37,008 nucleotides of DNA from Byssochlamys sp. IMV 00236. Lineage: Eukaryota; Ascomycota; Eurotiomycetes; Eurotiales; Thermoascaceae. Within the stretch, counting starts at the first letter, position 1; each line of letters begins with the position of its first letter. Below, piece by piece: positions 10,588-22,375 of the stretch. The notes below the pieces were generated by a model. The model saw only the letters and a program-made list of their open reading frames with translations, was not told the DNA's origin and ran no database searches. The DNA is taken from the NCBI GenBank assembly GCA_001931875.2, contig MSJH02000536.1, positions 1-37,008 of the forward strand, read 5' to 3'. Both the position numbers and the translations under genes were made by a program.

Positions 10588-12341
10588 TTATGTAGCTTTC
10601 GACAATACTGTTTTGCATAAACTAGATACGTTCTCTGACCAAGCAGCCAATGCTTCATATTTATGCGCATCCGTAGTTCTCCTTTCAAGTTCAAGTCGAC
10701 GATTCACTTGATCAATTTTCCCTGATATTCTGTCGTCTAGAATAAGTCCTACGAGTAATTCTTCAACTTCATCTTCTGGTATATTTAATTGCTTTCCAGA
10801 AGAAAAAAAAATATAGGTGAGCATTCCACATGAATGCTTAATATTATGAGTTACCTTTGATATGAAGTTTATATCAATACGTGTATAGGGCTTGATCAGT
10901 TTAATGACTACTTGTGTTCGAATATTTCTCAAGACGTCATCAATATAAGCACGAATAAAAGGATCGCCCATGATTGCATTATGGTTTGCTAAAGGAAGGA
11001 TGGTTCATAATGTATCTCTTTTTATAATCCTTTTCTTTTACCTTTTAAGATTTGTTCAAATTCAGCAATATCTTTTCTTTGAAAAGCACTGACCAGGTTT
11101 GTCATTGCTTCTATCTCTTTATCATTTTTATATCTAATCTATCATGTTAGTTTACATGAATATACTTTTAGATATCCATACGGTTTGGTCTCTTGAGAAT
11201 CAAATGGATTGATCTGAGATTCTGTCAGCATGTTGGCTAATACAAGGTATTTCAACACTTGTATACGCTGTGGACTACCAGCTTCATCATAGTTTTTAAA
11301 TGATTCAAAAAAATCCATCTGAGCAGCATCCCATTGTTCTACAGACAATCTTAGATATATACACACACTACAAAATATATAAACTTACTTTCACTCATAT
11401 GCATTTTACCACCACATTCTCTAATGACACCCATGATACGAGGATGTGGTATAGCTGATTTAACAGATAAACATTGCTGATACAGTTCTTTTAGCTTTTT
11501 GTTATTCTTGGTTTCTGTACACATTTGGATTTCCAGCGCGAGTATTTCTAATAGATGCGTTCCTTTTCTTTGATCATCTGTTCCATCATCCTTTTGACAT
11601 GCAACGTGTAACTGATTCAATATCTTGCTCAATCTTCCATATTCTTTTCTATCCAACCATAGTTTTGCTAGTTTTAGGTTGATTTTGACCCATAATCTTT
11701 CATTTTTTGTTTCAATCATTGAATCTAGGGTTGTTTCATATAATCTCTCCATAAATGATGTATTTTCTGTAGAAGATACATAATCTAATATGTTGTTGAT
11801 ACTCTTTTCGCTGTAATTTCTTGACACGGCTGATTTGACATAAGTCAACAACTGACAATAGTATTTTAATGTCTATACAGAGAGAAGAGTTAATGTTATA
11901 CAGCATTGTATAAATAACACGTACATCATCTAATTTGTCAAGTTGAAATGATATCTTGATCATTTGCTTTAAAGCCTTAAACCCCCTAAATGTAACTATG
12001 AATGAATTTTTTATGCGCATTATTTTACTATTTTATGCTTTTACCAGTCGCCCTTTTCTTCTTCTGTATCAACTACGCTTTGGAACTCTGCAAGAGCTTC
12101 TTGAGGATCATCTTCCTTTTTAGCTAGATAATTATATAAGTCTCATATATGTCTTGTTTTATATATTACCTTTTGCATTATAATATTTGTTTTCTAAATC
12201 AACATCGGGTTCATCTTGGTCTTCATCGTCTTCATATTCAAAATCATAATCCTAACAAAAAGTCATTTTAATATATCAAACGCGTATATATTCATATCTT
12301 ACTTCTTCGTCTTCAAGCATAAAGTCATCGTCGTCACTCAT
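10588..12341 (-). CDS. CSN2: COP9 signalosome complex subunit 2
   Basis: Nine minus-strand exons: 12341-12303, 12251-12170, 12123-12045, 11985-11925, 11872-11389, 11338-11182, 11133-11042, 10988-10855 and 10791-10588, all GT-AG. They give 443 residues, the same length as human CSN2. The COP9 signalosome removes NEDD8 from cullins, and CSN2 clamps the cullin-RBX1 end. The acidic start [13 protein letters not shown], the [17 protein letters not shown] block, [38 protein letters not shown] and [17 protein letters not shown] all match CSN2, with TPR-like helices followed by a C-terminal PCI domain. The exon 5/6 junction was chosen by frame and by exact spacing to the metazoan protein. The start lies 143 bp from the divergent raptor gene. 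Confidence 0.96.
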
Positions 12342-12484
12342 TTTTATAATGAAACGAAAAAAAGAAAGAAAGAAAGAGAGAGAGAAAAAGTTAAACTCAC
12401 GTCACTTCTTTTTTTTTTTTGTTATTTACCTTATTAAGACACCACTTGTTTGACCTTTTCATTCTCTCTTTATTTTTGTAATAA

Positions 12485-15400
12485 ATGGTATCAACAACAA
12501 TAGATAACGAAGACGCAAAAAGTACCAGTTCAACATTAGTCAATGGAGGAGAAACAACAAGAAATAACCATAATGTGCAAATGAGACATGGTTTTGACCA
12601 AGAACTATATGAAGAAGACATTATTCGCTTTCTTTATTATTCAGAAAAGCGACATGAGACTAATGGCAAACCAAATACACTGACGAAAAATACTTTAAAG
12701 GATTGGGTAAACGACATGTTGTGATTAATGTCTAATGCTTATGCATATTCTCTTTTGTTCTATCTATTATAGCGTTTAAGAGAAAGAATAAAGACTGTAT
12801 CAGGTAATGTTTACTTTTGTGGAGAAAAAAAGTTTTATCAACACGCACAATAGGACTCTTGGTCGTCTGTCTCAACATTGGCACAGATCCTCCAGATGTT
12901 GTAAAGACAAATCCTTGTGCCAAACTAGAATGCTGGATAGACCCTTTTCTACTCGTTCCTTCAAAATCATTAGAGGCTATTGGAAAGAACTTACATAATC
13001 AATATGAAACTATCAACGGGCGTACACGGTTTAAACTATCACTTGATCCTTCAGTGGAGGAAACCAAAAAGGTGTGCTGTCAAATGCGACGAAACGCAAA
13101 AGAAGAACGAATACTATTTCACTATAATGGTCATGGCGTGCCTAAGCCAACCACAAGCGGCGAAATTTGGGTGTTCAACCGAAACTATACTCAATATATC
13201 CCCGTTTCTCTATTTGATCTTCAGTCATGGCTAGGATCGCCCGTTATTTATGTTTGGGACTGCTCAGCGGCTGGTAATATTATTAATGCATTCAATCGAT
13301 TTGCCGAACAACGAGATTCAGAAGCTATGCGATTATCACAAGAACAGCATCATCCGACAACTTCTTGGAAAGATTCCATTCAGTTGGCTGCCTGTGGCCC
13401 GACAGAAACGTTACCCATGAATCCTGATTTACCTGCTGATGTCTTTACAGCTTGCCTGACAACGCCTATCGAAATGTCGCTTAGATGGGTTGTCATGCGT
13501 AATCCACTGCTGACATCTAATATTACCATGGACATGGTCCTACAGTTACCCGGTCGCGCGACCGAACGACGAACACCCCTGGGCGAGCTGAATTGGATAT
13601 TTACGGCAGTGACAGATACGATCGCGTGGTGCGTGTTACAAGATCAACCCGAATTATTTAAACGATTGTTCAGACAAGACTTGATGGTGGCCTCCATGTT
13701 TAGAAACTTTTTATTGGCCGACCGTATTATGCGATCTTATCAATGTACACCGATGTCTACACCAAAACTGCCAGAGACTCATGATCATCCCATGTGGCAA
13801 GCTTGGGATCTCGCTGTCGATATGTGTCTGTTTCAACTACCTGCGCTCAAGGCTGCCGAAGCAGGTGGGCCGCCTTACGACTATCAACCGAGCACGTTCT
13901 TTTCGGAACAGTTGACTGCATTCGAAGTCTGGCTATCAGAAGGTGCTGTGAATCCAAAGATCCCGGAACAGCTGCCTATCGTGCTCCAAGTGTTACTCAG
14001 TCAAGTACACCGTCTGCGTGCTCTTATCTTGCTTAGTCGATTTTTAGATCTCGGACCATGGGCCGTCAATGCCGCTCTTTCGGTTGGTATCTTTCCTTAT
14101 GTGCTTAAGTTACTACAAAGTCCTGCTGCCGAACTCAAACCTGTGCTGGTCTTCATCTGGGCTCGTATTCTGGCTGTTGATCGATCTTGTCAAAACGATC
14201 TCCTCAAGGATCACGGCTATGCTTACTTTATCAACATTCTCACACCCAATAACGCCATGCTCAGTATTCCTCATGTGTCGGAACATCGAGCGATGAGTGC
14301 ATTTATCCTGTCTGTCTTTTGCACAGATTTTAGAACAGGACAGCAGGCTTGCTTGAGAGGAAATGTCATATCCGCTTGTTTAGCTCATGTGAATGATCCA
14401 GATCCTCTTCTTCGTCAGTGGGTTTGTCTTTGTTTGGCTCAAGTATGGTTAAACAATAGCGAAGCGAAATCGATTGCCATTAATGAGAATGGACATGAAA
14501 AGTTGACTGCATTACTGAATGACAGTGTGCCTGAGGTGCGTGCCTCGGCCATGTATGCCCTTGGTACTTTCCTGTCAGATCCAAACAAGACAGAGCAAAT
14601 TGTCAATATTGAGCACAACATTGCCATCTCTGCTCTCTGTGTCATGTCTGATGGCTCATCCATGGTCCGACGTGAATTTGTGATTGCATTATCCCATATT
14701 GTTCATCAAGCAGGTCCCGCCAAGTTTTTGGCAGCTGCCACTCAGACCATTGAAGAGGATCAGCGTATAAATGATAAATTAAGAGGATCAGGTGCAAGAC
14801 AGTCTGACTGGCGAGCGGCACTTGACGGCCATTTTGGATCCTCCAGCTATGATTCGGTGTACGCTGTTCTCTGGAAGGCGTTACTCAACTTATCTGTAGA
14901 TCCTCATCCTGACGTATCAAAGGCTGCTTCCATTGTAGTAGATCACATCACAACCATGCTGCTCAACACACCATTGGTTGGGGAGTATGCGTCCAATTTA
15001 GCAAGAGAACAACAGTCTGCAAATGGCGCTGTTGCTACTGCTAGTACAAGTAGTGCGTCCCCCACCACTACTGTGGATGACCAAGAACTGCTTCGTGCAG
15101 CTACCAATCCTCATGCTCGTCGACCTACCAAGTTGACTCGCTCCGTTTCATTTGCATCAACACTACGCACGATATATAATTTTGGAAACTATTCTTATCA
15201 AGAACCGCCTAACGGAAATAATGCAGATCAGCCTCAGTCACAGCGCCAACAGAAGAGTATACATAGCTCTCATGAAGAAAAGACACTGCCGCTTTCATCA
15301 GGCTTCTATGATTGGAGTTGTGAATATTTTACAGAACCACAGATGCGTGCAGCTGAAGCTGACGAGCCAGGAAGTGTGATATATACCCAACGTAAATGGA

Positions 15401-16824
15401 GAAGAAGTCGAAACGAAAAGATTTTACAAGAATCAAACATGACCAAAGGCATGGCAGGTAGAGTATACAACAGATGTAAAGACGGTTTTTTATCAACATG
15501 TGTTTCATATAGGGTCCAGTCGATGGGACGAGCAACTGATTTCAATGTTTAATGATACTGAAGCCTCTCTATTAACATTCCATCAATTCGAGCCTCATCT
15601 AGTAGCAGCGGATTCATATAATTGTCTAGTGTAAGCTTAGTTTATTTGGGTATATTTCAGTTTTTATTGACATGCGCATCACAGAGTATGGGACTGGAAA
15701 ACAGGCGCTCCGCTTAGTGTGATTGATAACCATAACCCTACACATAGCAGAATAACAGACATGAAATTTTTGAATGAAGAAGACGTGGCCCTGCTCTTGA
15801 CTGGCTCAGGCAAGTCTTTTTTTTTTCGCATGTATATTTTCAAAACTCACCTTGAATGTAGATGATGGTGTTGTTCGTCTTTACAAGAACTATGATCAGG
15901 AGCAGGCAATCCTAGTTAGTTCATGGCGTGCTTTAAAAGATATGGAAAAGAGCAACTCAAGACAGAGTGGACTGGTCACTGATTGGCATCAGGCTCGTGG
16001 TTATCTCTTTACAGGTGGTGATTCTAAAGTGATTAAAATATGGGATGCACATCAAGAACTTCCCGTCATGGTAATTTGAACCCCCCCTTCTAAAATAACA
16101 TTCATCTCACCTATCCTATAGGATATCCCTACACAATCCTTGGCATGCGTCACAAGTATTACTAGCGATCAAGTAAGTGGTAATGTCATTGTCGCTGGTT
16201 TTGGCGATGGATCCATTGGTGTCTATGATCGTCGATTAAGTCCACAAGAAAGGTATAAAAAAAACTAAAAGAGTTAGGTATTTACTTTTATTATAGCTTG
16301 GTCAAGAAATGGGACGAGCATAAGGCTTGGATCACAAACATTCATCTACAGAGAGAAGGTACTAGAGAACTGGTCTCTGGTGGATTTGAAGGTGATATCA
16401 AGATTTGGGATATTCGTGAATCACAATCCATAAAGACGATCGAAGCACACACTCACAGTGAGATGACTTCATTAGCTGTTCATGACCATAGCTATGTTAT
16501 GGCGAGGTAATATGCTCATGTGAATCAGATGGAGAATACTCATGCTTATATATATATATATATATATAGTGCTGGTGCTGACCAAGTCATTAAAGTTTGG
16601 AATATGGATGGTTATAGACTTTCGACCATTCGTCCCTCGTCCGGCTTTTTGAGTCAAAAGGCGACATCAACAAGAGCACTCTCCTTCCACCCAAACCTTA
16701 TGGTTATGGCAGCGAGTGGAACAGATGGATATATTACAGTAAGTTATAATGAATAGTATATATATGTGTGTGTGCTTATCTTTTTTAGTTATATGGCGCA
16801 CATATCGCAAATGGAAATATGTAA
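12485..16824 (+). CDS. KOG1: Raptor/KOG1, TORC1 scaffold subunit
   Basis: Ten exons: 12485-12706, 12773-12803, 12854-15457, 15513-15630, 15685-15809, 15862-16070, 16122-16252, 16297-16506, 16570-16738 and 16789-16824, giving 1284 residues. Raptor recruits substrates to the TOR kinase on vacuole/lysosome membranes. The N-terminal caspase-like RNC domain shows HYNGHGVPKP (His178) and VWDCSAAG (Asp220-Cys221), the raptor versions of the caspase dyad. HEAT repeats follow (about 400-720), then a Ser/Gln-rich linker and a C-terminal WD40 propeller from about residue 960 (VWDWKTG, IKIWD, IKVWN). The intron after 15809 has a GC donor, which is needed to keep the frame (TGSDDGVVRLY). The intron before 16570 ends in a TA repeat. 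The last exon encodes only 11 residues plus stop. It converges with SEC6, 71 bp away. Confidence 0.95.
16547..16568. repeat. (TA)n microsatellite at a raptor 3' splice site
   Basis: About 11 TA units run directly into the AG acceptor of raptor intron 8 (16507-16569). The repeat replaces the usual polypyrimidine stretch, so length changes would alter branch-to-acceptor distance. Confidence 0.9.
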
Positions 16825-16895
16825 AATATGTCGACATGTATATCTTTTTATTATTATTCTACCTAGTAAAGCCACTATTATTATTATTATTTTTA

Positions 16896-19195
16896 TTACC
16901 ACTTGATTCGACTAAAGATGGTTGGCGGGGTATTAGCATCTGGTTCATATTCACGAGCTTTTGTTTTGATGCCTTCCATAATCTCTTTAAACGTCGATTT
17001 GTCTAAATCATCACGTTTGCTCAAGATGCTTTCAACAAACGCCAGAGGCACATCAGGATAAGCTTGTCTGAGCGTATAATAATCTACAAAGACCATGCGT
17101 CGATTACTTTCTAGTAATGTATGCACCTTTTCTAATACATCAAAGTGTTCCTCCATTTCCTTCACCGATGTATACTTTGCAAAGAAATTGAATGAGATGC
17201 GTACGTCGTTTTCAATACGTTCCAGGCACGAATTCATCAAAAACTTGGCATTCTTATGCCTCATAGCCTCTAAATACAGCATCAAGAAACGATCCAGCAT
17301 GTCGCGTATCAATTGGTCAAAGATGAATGGATTCAAGTGAACAAAGTCGCTGCAGTAATCTTTAAAGGTCTCAATGATAGACGGGACCAAAGGTTGTTCA
17401 TACCAAGTAGTGGTAAACAGTTCATTAAACACCGGCCTAATATCATTAAATGTTACTTCCAAAAGGGCTTCTCGTGCACTGGCCGCGATCTGTAAGTAAC
17501 CGTTGATAGCCGTCGATAGTTTTTCCTCTACTTGTGATTTATAGTTGGCATCCACAATAGAGGGTACACGGTTCAAGATATCATTCACAAAGTCTGAGCA
17601 TTTAATTTGATCGTTAGCAAGAGCCATCACGTACTCTATAAAGCCATCGCCAGGCTGCTCCAGTTGTTTTTGAAGTTCGGAAGCTAGCAGCTTCTTCCAA
17701 AAGCTCTGTGAATCCTTCATGACCTTGTGACATTCATTAACTACAAGATAAAGCAGTTTGCCCTGATTCGCTTCAGCAGCGACATCGATTTGTTGATTGA
17801 TAATTTGAAATAGGTCCACAGCGCCTGACAGACCAAATTGTCCATCAGGCGACATTTCTGGAGAAGTATCACGAGTAACAAAGTCGCGCGATTCGGCTGA
17901 CATCAGGTTGGACGTCCATTCGACTAACTTTTGACGTACAAGCTTGAGATATTCGCCTACCAACGTTTGTTCCTGACCATCCAAGAGCTGAGGTTCTAGC
18001 AGTTCCTCCGTAACTCCCAGACGAGTGCTCATGGTCGCATAATAATCTCTCACAAACCTCAGTAAGCGTAAGATAGTGCCTGCATCCAAGTCCTGGTGAA
18101 CCGTTTCATTTAACAGATCATACGTGTGTCGATGATATTCGAGTACGAAGTAAGGAAATATTTTGTACTTTTTTGGAAACTTGGGCACCATTTCATCATA
18201 CACCAACTCAAGCTCGTCAAAGATAAAATCGGTTGCATCCAGAGCGCCTTGCCAATCCTCGCTCTCCTTGTAAGGTCGAAATATCTCTTCAAAATGTTCA
18301 AGGAGTGATTGATGCAGCTGTTCAAAGAATTCGACTCGATACGACTTGATCGTACGCGGGTTGCCCTCTGCCAGTCTCCACTTTTTATGATTCTGAAGGT
18401 CTTGATGACTCGACTGTGCCTGTCTGGCAGCCAGTGCCTTTTCGTCTGCTGCTTCCTCACACTCGATGATTTTGACTAGTTTCACAATGGTAGATCCGCA
18501 TCCTTCTTCGACGAGGGGTATCAGATTTCGGGTGAGACGCCAAAGATGCTGCGTAAAGTCGTCCGAGAGAACGTCGACTCTTCTGAAATATGTCTTGAGA
18601 GTGATGAGAACATCGTGCGGTGAGTCGCGCGCTTGGTGCATGGTCACATCACGAAACTCTTCAAGTTTGAATAGGTGATAGTGAACACGAAGAAGTGAGT
18701 CGTGAGGAGAGTAGATGTCATTTCGCATAGGTGCAAACATGTCTTCTAAATCATCCAGTTGTTGGTATAGTTTTTGAAATGCTCGTACTTTAGCTTCTGT
18801 TGCTACAAAGTTTTGATGTACTTGAGATATCTATATAGGATCGAGTGTGTCAATATATGCCTTAAAGAGTGATTTCTCACACAAATAGGAGAGTAACTTG
18901 CCATGTTGATGCGAGGAAAGTCTTTAATCATTGACTGAGCATCATAGCATAATGTATCGATGCAACGCATATTCTCTTTTACTCTGCTTATATTTCGACT
19001 GGATATCGTCAGCGTTTCAAGACCTTCTTGAACATGGTCAAGTTGAGACTGAACTCCTGTGTTGAGCTGTGCATCAATAGTTGCTTTTTCTTTAGTTAAT
19101 TTACGGATGAGTGTGATGAGTTTTGAATTAAGGTCGTCTGGATGCTTTAGTAATTCAGCTAATTTATTTACTGCAGCTTCTCTTGCATCTTCCAT
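16896..19195 (-). CDS. SEC6: Exocyst complex subunit Sec6 (EXOC3)
   Basis: Two minus-strand exons, 19195-18902 and 18830-16896, giving 742 residues (human EXOC3 is about 755, yeast Sec6 805). The exocyst tethers secretory vesicles to the plasma membrane and Sec6 sits at its core, contacting SNAREs. The N-terminal 100 residues form the expected coiled coil (AINVxxL-like start MEDAREAAVNKLAELL, then SQLDHVQEGLETL). The rest is the all-helical Sec6 domain with blocks such as KSYRVEFFEQLHQSL and HFDVLEKVHTLLESNRRMV near the C-terminus. The single intron (18901-18831) uses a GC donor, GCAAGT; no GT donor keeps the frame. The start chosen is the first ATG; an open frame extends 23 codons upstream without another ATG. 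Confidence 0.94.
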
Positions 19196-19912
19196 TTTTA
19201 ATATAAAGCTGTGAATCTGTTGTTTACTGTATTTTGAATTTAATTGGCCAATTTGCGAACTCAATTGGTCAAGATTTTAAAGTCAGCTTGTTCCGCTTTT
19301 TGATCAGATAAAAAAACACGACTGAAATATTTCCAAAAACCAAAGTTGAGAAGTTTAGTACAAACAAAAACTCCATTCAACCAAATCCAAAGATAATTCT
19401 TAAGTGATTTAACTTCGCCAAGTTGGGAATGAAAAGTATGAGTTAGTAATGAAAAGAACAACACCTAAGAGATTAAAATTGGTTTTTGTTGAAAAAAAAA
19501 AAAAGACTCTTGCTTGGCGTGACGCCTTGGTAAAAAATATTGTCAGTTTTCATAATAAATATAGCGATACATCTTTACCCAATGACACATATGTCGCACT
19601 CTCAGTCTGCAGTACACCTTAATGCTTATTTGTACTCCAACCCACCTAGATTACCTTATATATATTCTGCCACTTATGGCAAGAGATGGCTCTTTAAATG
19701 AAGTATGGGAGGCGATATGGTTTTTCTGAATTCAAGCCTTGGATTAGATTTTGTTCAATAAAAAGACAAAAGGGTACTTTATTATTCATGACATCATCTG
19801 CGACTTGGAATTTCTAAGAATATGAACCAAAACACCAGAGTGTGTGGCGACTTGAAAATTGAAAAGTGCGGCACTTTCTCTTTTTTTTATTTGTTGTACA
19901 CACTGATCTTGC
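19196..19912. other. Divergent promoter region, SEC6 and nucleotidase
   Basis: No coding frame or RNA gene is supported. The region holds the 5' flanks of two divergent genes. A 14-nt A run sits at about 19491-19504. A CTCTTTTTTTTATT pyrimidine stretch lies just before the nucleotidase start. Confidence 0.5.
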
Positions 19913-22082
19913 ATGAAAAGATTACTCCGGCTGACAACTGATAACATTCGACAACGACGACGACAGTACAGCATATCGTCTACTGTTGACCATAGACGTA
20001 TGACAGAATTACTGAAAAAAGAATATGAAATAAAGAAGTTTAAGCACGCCTACACAATGGGAAAAGAGGAAAGTACATTACCTTCAAAGAATGCAAACAT
20101 GACGGCCGATGAGGAATTCAAGACATTAGAAGGACTGGGCTATACTTCACCAGACAAAGTGTATAAAAAGTAGACGTTATGTGAGCTTATTCTTACAAGA
20201 AAAAGATAGGTTTATCAATAATGAATTGAACTTGCAGAATATTGAAGTCTATGGTTTCGACTATGATGTAACAAAGAAATAGATTTCTTAATATGGCAAC
20301 TAACTGACAACAATGTAGTACACACTAGCAAATTATACGGAAAACTTGTCTGTTGCTATTTACAAATTTCTTTGCGAGATACTAGTTGACGTGTTCAAAT
20401 ATCCAAAGCAGATCAAAGGTAAAGCAGACAAAAAAGAACAAGTTACATTGTCTAAGAGGTATTTTATAGATTTCAAGTTTGATCCAGACTTTGCCATTCG
20501 AGGACTGCATTATGGTATAAGAAAAAAGAAGTTAAAGGGATGATAGACTAAATGTTGAGTGATTAGATTTTAACAATGGTTGGCTAATGAAGATTGATAA
20601 TATGGCAAATATTCAATTGAATACCGTCCATGGTAAAACGCATCCATACATACTGTTCATGGCTGATTGACTTATTCTTTTTCAGTTGGAAGAGAACCTA
20701 TCACGGATGTGAATGAAGTCATAGAATACCATAAAGGAAGGCATATACCACCCGAGTATTTGAACAATAGCATGTTTCAGCTCAGTGATTTATTTTCCAT
20801 ACCACAGGTAAGCTTTATTGTATATACACGATACCTTACCTTATCTCTCTCTCTTTATATGATAGACAACATTACTTAGCGATGTAATTCAGTACTTTAG
20901 AGACCATAACATGAGTTTTCATCCACGCTACCTATCCGATGATGTGAACCATGCTGCTCGTATACTTCATACAGGCGCACATGGTATTGGAGGTACGCTT
21001 CATATGGAAGTGATGAAAGATATCTCCAAGTATTTGGAACGCGCACCTAAACTTGTTGGATATCTTGAAACATTAAAGAAGAATGGTAAGAAGACTTTTC
21101 TGTTGACCAACAGTACACTGTCTTTTATATCCAAAGGTATGGGTTATCTCACCTCTAGTGATGATTGGCGAGACCTGTTTGATTGCGTTATTGTGAATGC
21201 TCGAAAACCAGAATTTTATCGTTCTTACCGTCCGTTCAGAATCGCTCATGAACCCAATTGGGACTCAGTATTGCGATTTGAGCCTGGACAGATATATCAA
21301 GGAGGTAACATTAAGGACTTTGAAAGACTGACTGGATGGTAAGCTTGTGTGTGGTCCTTATAGAACCGATACTGATCTATATATTTATTTGCAATTATTT
21401 AGGAAAGGGTAAAAGCAACAAGAAAGGGGATGAGAATATACTTGTAAAGATACTAACTCTTTCCTATAAAGACAAAGAGTGCTCTATTTTGGTGATCATA
21501 TCTATTCTGATCTAGTAGACGCATCCATTCAACATGGTTGGCATACAGTAAGCTATCTACTGCCTGTTTATATGAAAAAGAATGACGTTTTATATAATAT
21601 GTTGTGTAGGGTGCCATTATTCATGAATTAGCCAAAGAAATAGAAATTCGTAACCAGCCATGCTACCGACATAAGCTATCTTGGCTGCTAAATCTTGAGC
21701 GATTATTGAATGAGGCCCAATCATGGAGTAAGGATCATTGTACAGATGAGCTAAACAAGCTATTGTCAGAGTGGAGATCAGAGCGAAACGAAGTTCGTAT
21801 TCAACTAAAATCAGCCTTTAATGAACACTTTGGAAGCATGTTTAGAACATATCAGAATCCATCCTTTTTTGCAAACAAGATTCAAAAGTTTGCAGACATT
21901 TATATGGCCAACATTACCAATTTGGATAACCTTTCCTTAGATTATGTATTTTATCCCAACAGAACTTATTTACCACAGTAAGTGTAATATAAACTTAACG
22001 AATGCTTTACTCATTTATTTGTAGTGAAAGGCTAGTAGAAGAAATTGTGGATAGTGGTCAGATCAAGCATATTTCTGAATAG
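19913..22082 (+). CDS. HAD-superfamily 5'-nucleotidase, NT5DC2/NT5DC3-like
   Basis: Ten exons: 19913-20169, 20210-20267, 20319-20514, 20567-20632, 20686-20807, 20866-21338, 21403-21408, 21472-21547, 21610-21977 and 22025-22082, giving 559 residues. HAD motif I is VYGFDYDYTL, split by an intron after Asp105, with Asp103 as nucleophile and Asp105 as acid. Motif II is FLLTNS. The distal acidic motif is [11 protein letters not shown]. The blocks [18 protein letters not shown] and [14 protein letters not shown] match the NT5DC2/3 branch of the cytosolic IMP-GMP nucleotidase family, whose substrates are poorly known. The Arg-rich, acid-poor N-terminus ([20 protein letters not shown]) suggests mitochondrial import. 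Exon 7 is only 6 nt and is required to read [12 protein letters not shown]. Residues encoded by about 20406-20450 form an insertion relative to animal proteins. Confidence 0.9.
21403..21408 (+). other. 6-nt microexon of the NT5DC-like gene
   Basis: Six bases flanked by AG (21401-21402) and GT (21409-21410). Phase 2 on both sides: they supply the last base of a Trp codon, a Lys codon and two bases of Gly. The flanking introns are 64 and 63 nt; the second has a perfect TACTAAC branch site at 21451-21457. Without it, joining exon 6 to exon 8 gives an immediate TGA. Confidence 0.8.
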
Positions 22083-22375
22083 AAGCACGATTGATCTATT
22101 TTATCTTATAAATTATTGTTATTTTTAACAATCCTGTGCACAACAATCACTTCTTACTGTATGGCTTAATATCATCATTTGTAGTCAACCAACGCGTTGT
22201 GTTACCCTTATATATTTTTTCAAAACGCGTCTGAAATATAAAAACGCGTAGTCACGTTTTCTTTTTTCTTTTTTTCTTTTTTTGCTGAAACAAAAAGGAA
22301 ATTAACATCCAGCTCGTTTTCCTCCTCTTCTTCTTTTTATCTCTACACTCACCCCTCTTCTCTTATTTATTTAAA
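22083..22375. other. SLD2 promoter region
   Basis: This stretch between the nucleotidase stop and the SLD2 start holds three ACGCGT elements (listed separately) followed by a long pyrimidine-rich leader, CTTTTTTCTTTTTTTC-like, typical of fungal promoters. Confidence 0.6.
22192..22249. promoter_or_regulatory. Three MluI cell-cycle boxes (ACGCGT) upstream of SLD2
   Basis: ACGCGT occurs at 22192-22197, 22225-22230 and 22244-22249, spaced 33 and 19 bp, about 130-185 bp before the SLD2 ATG. In yeasts this palindrome binds MBF (Mbp1-Swi6 or Res/Cdc10) and drives G1/S transcription of replication genes. Clustering in front of a replication-initiation gene is strong circumstantial support. Confidence 0.7.

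Noticed and set aside
13794..14663. Several frames over 70 codons inside the large raptor exon
   Set aside because: Shadows of the conserved raptor frame, without recognisable motifs.
20406..20450. Intron-like GTAAAG...CTAAG inside NT5DC exon 3
   Set aside because: Every GT-AG choice there shifts the frame, while reading through stays open and joins to [10 protein letters not shown]. Treated as a protein insertion.
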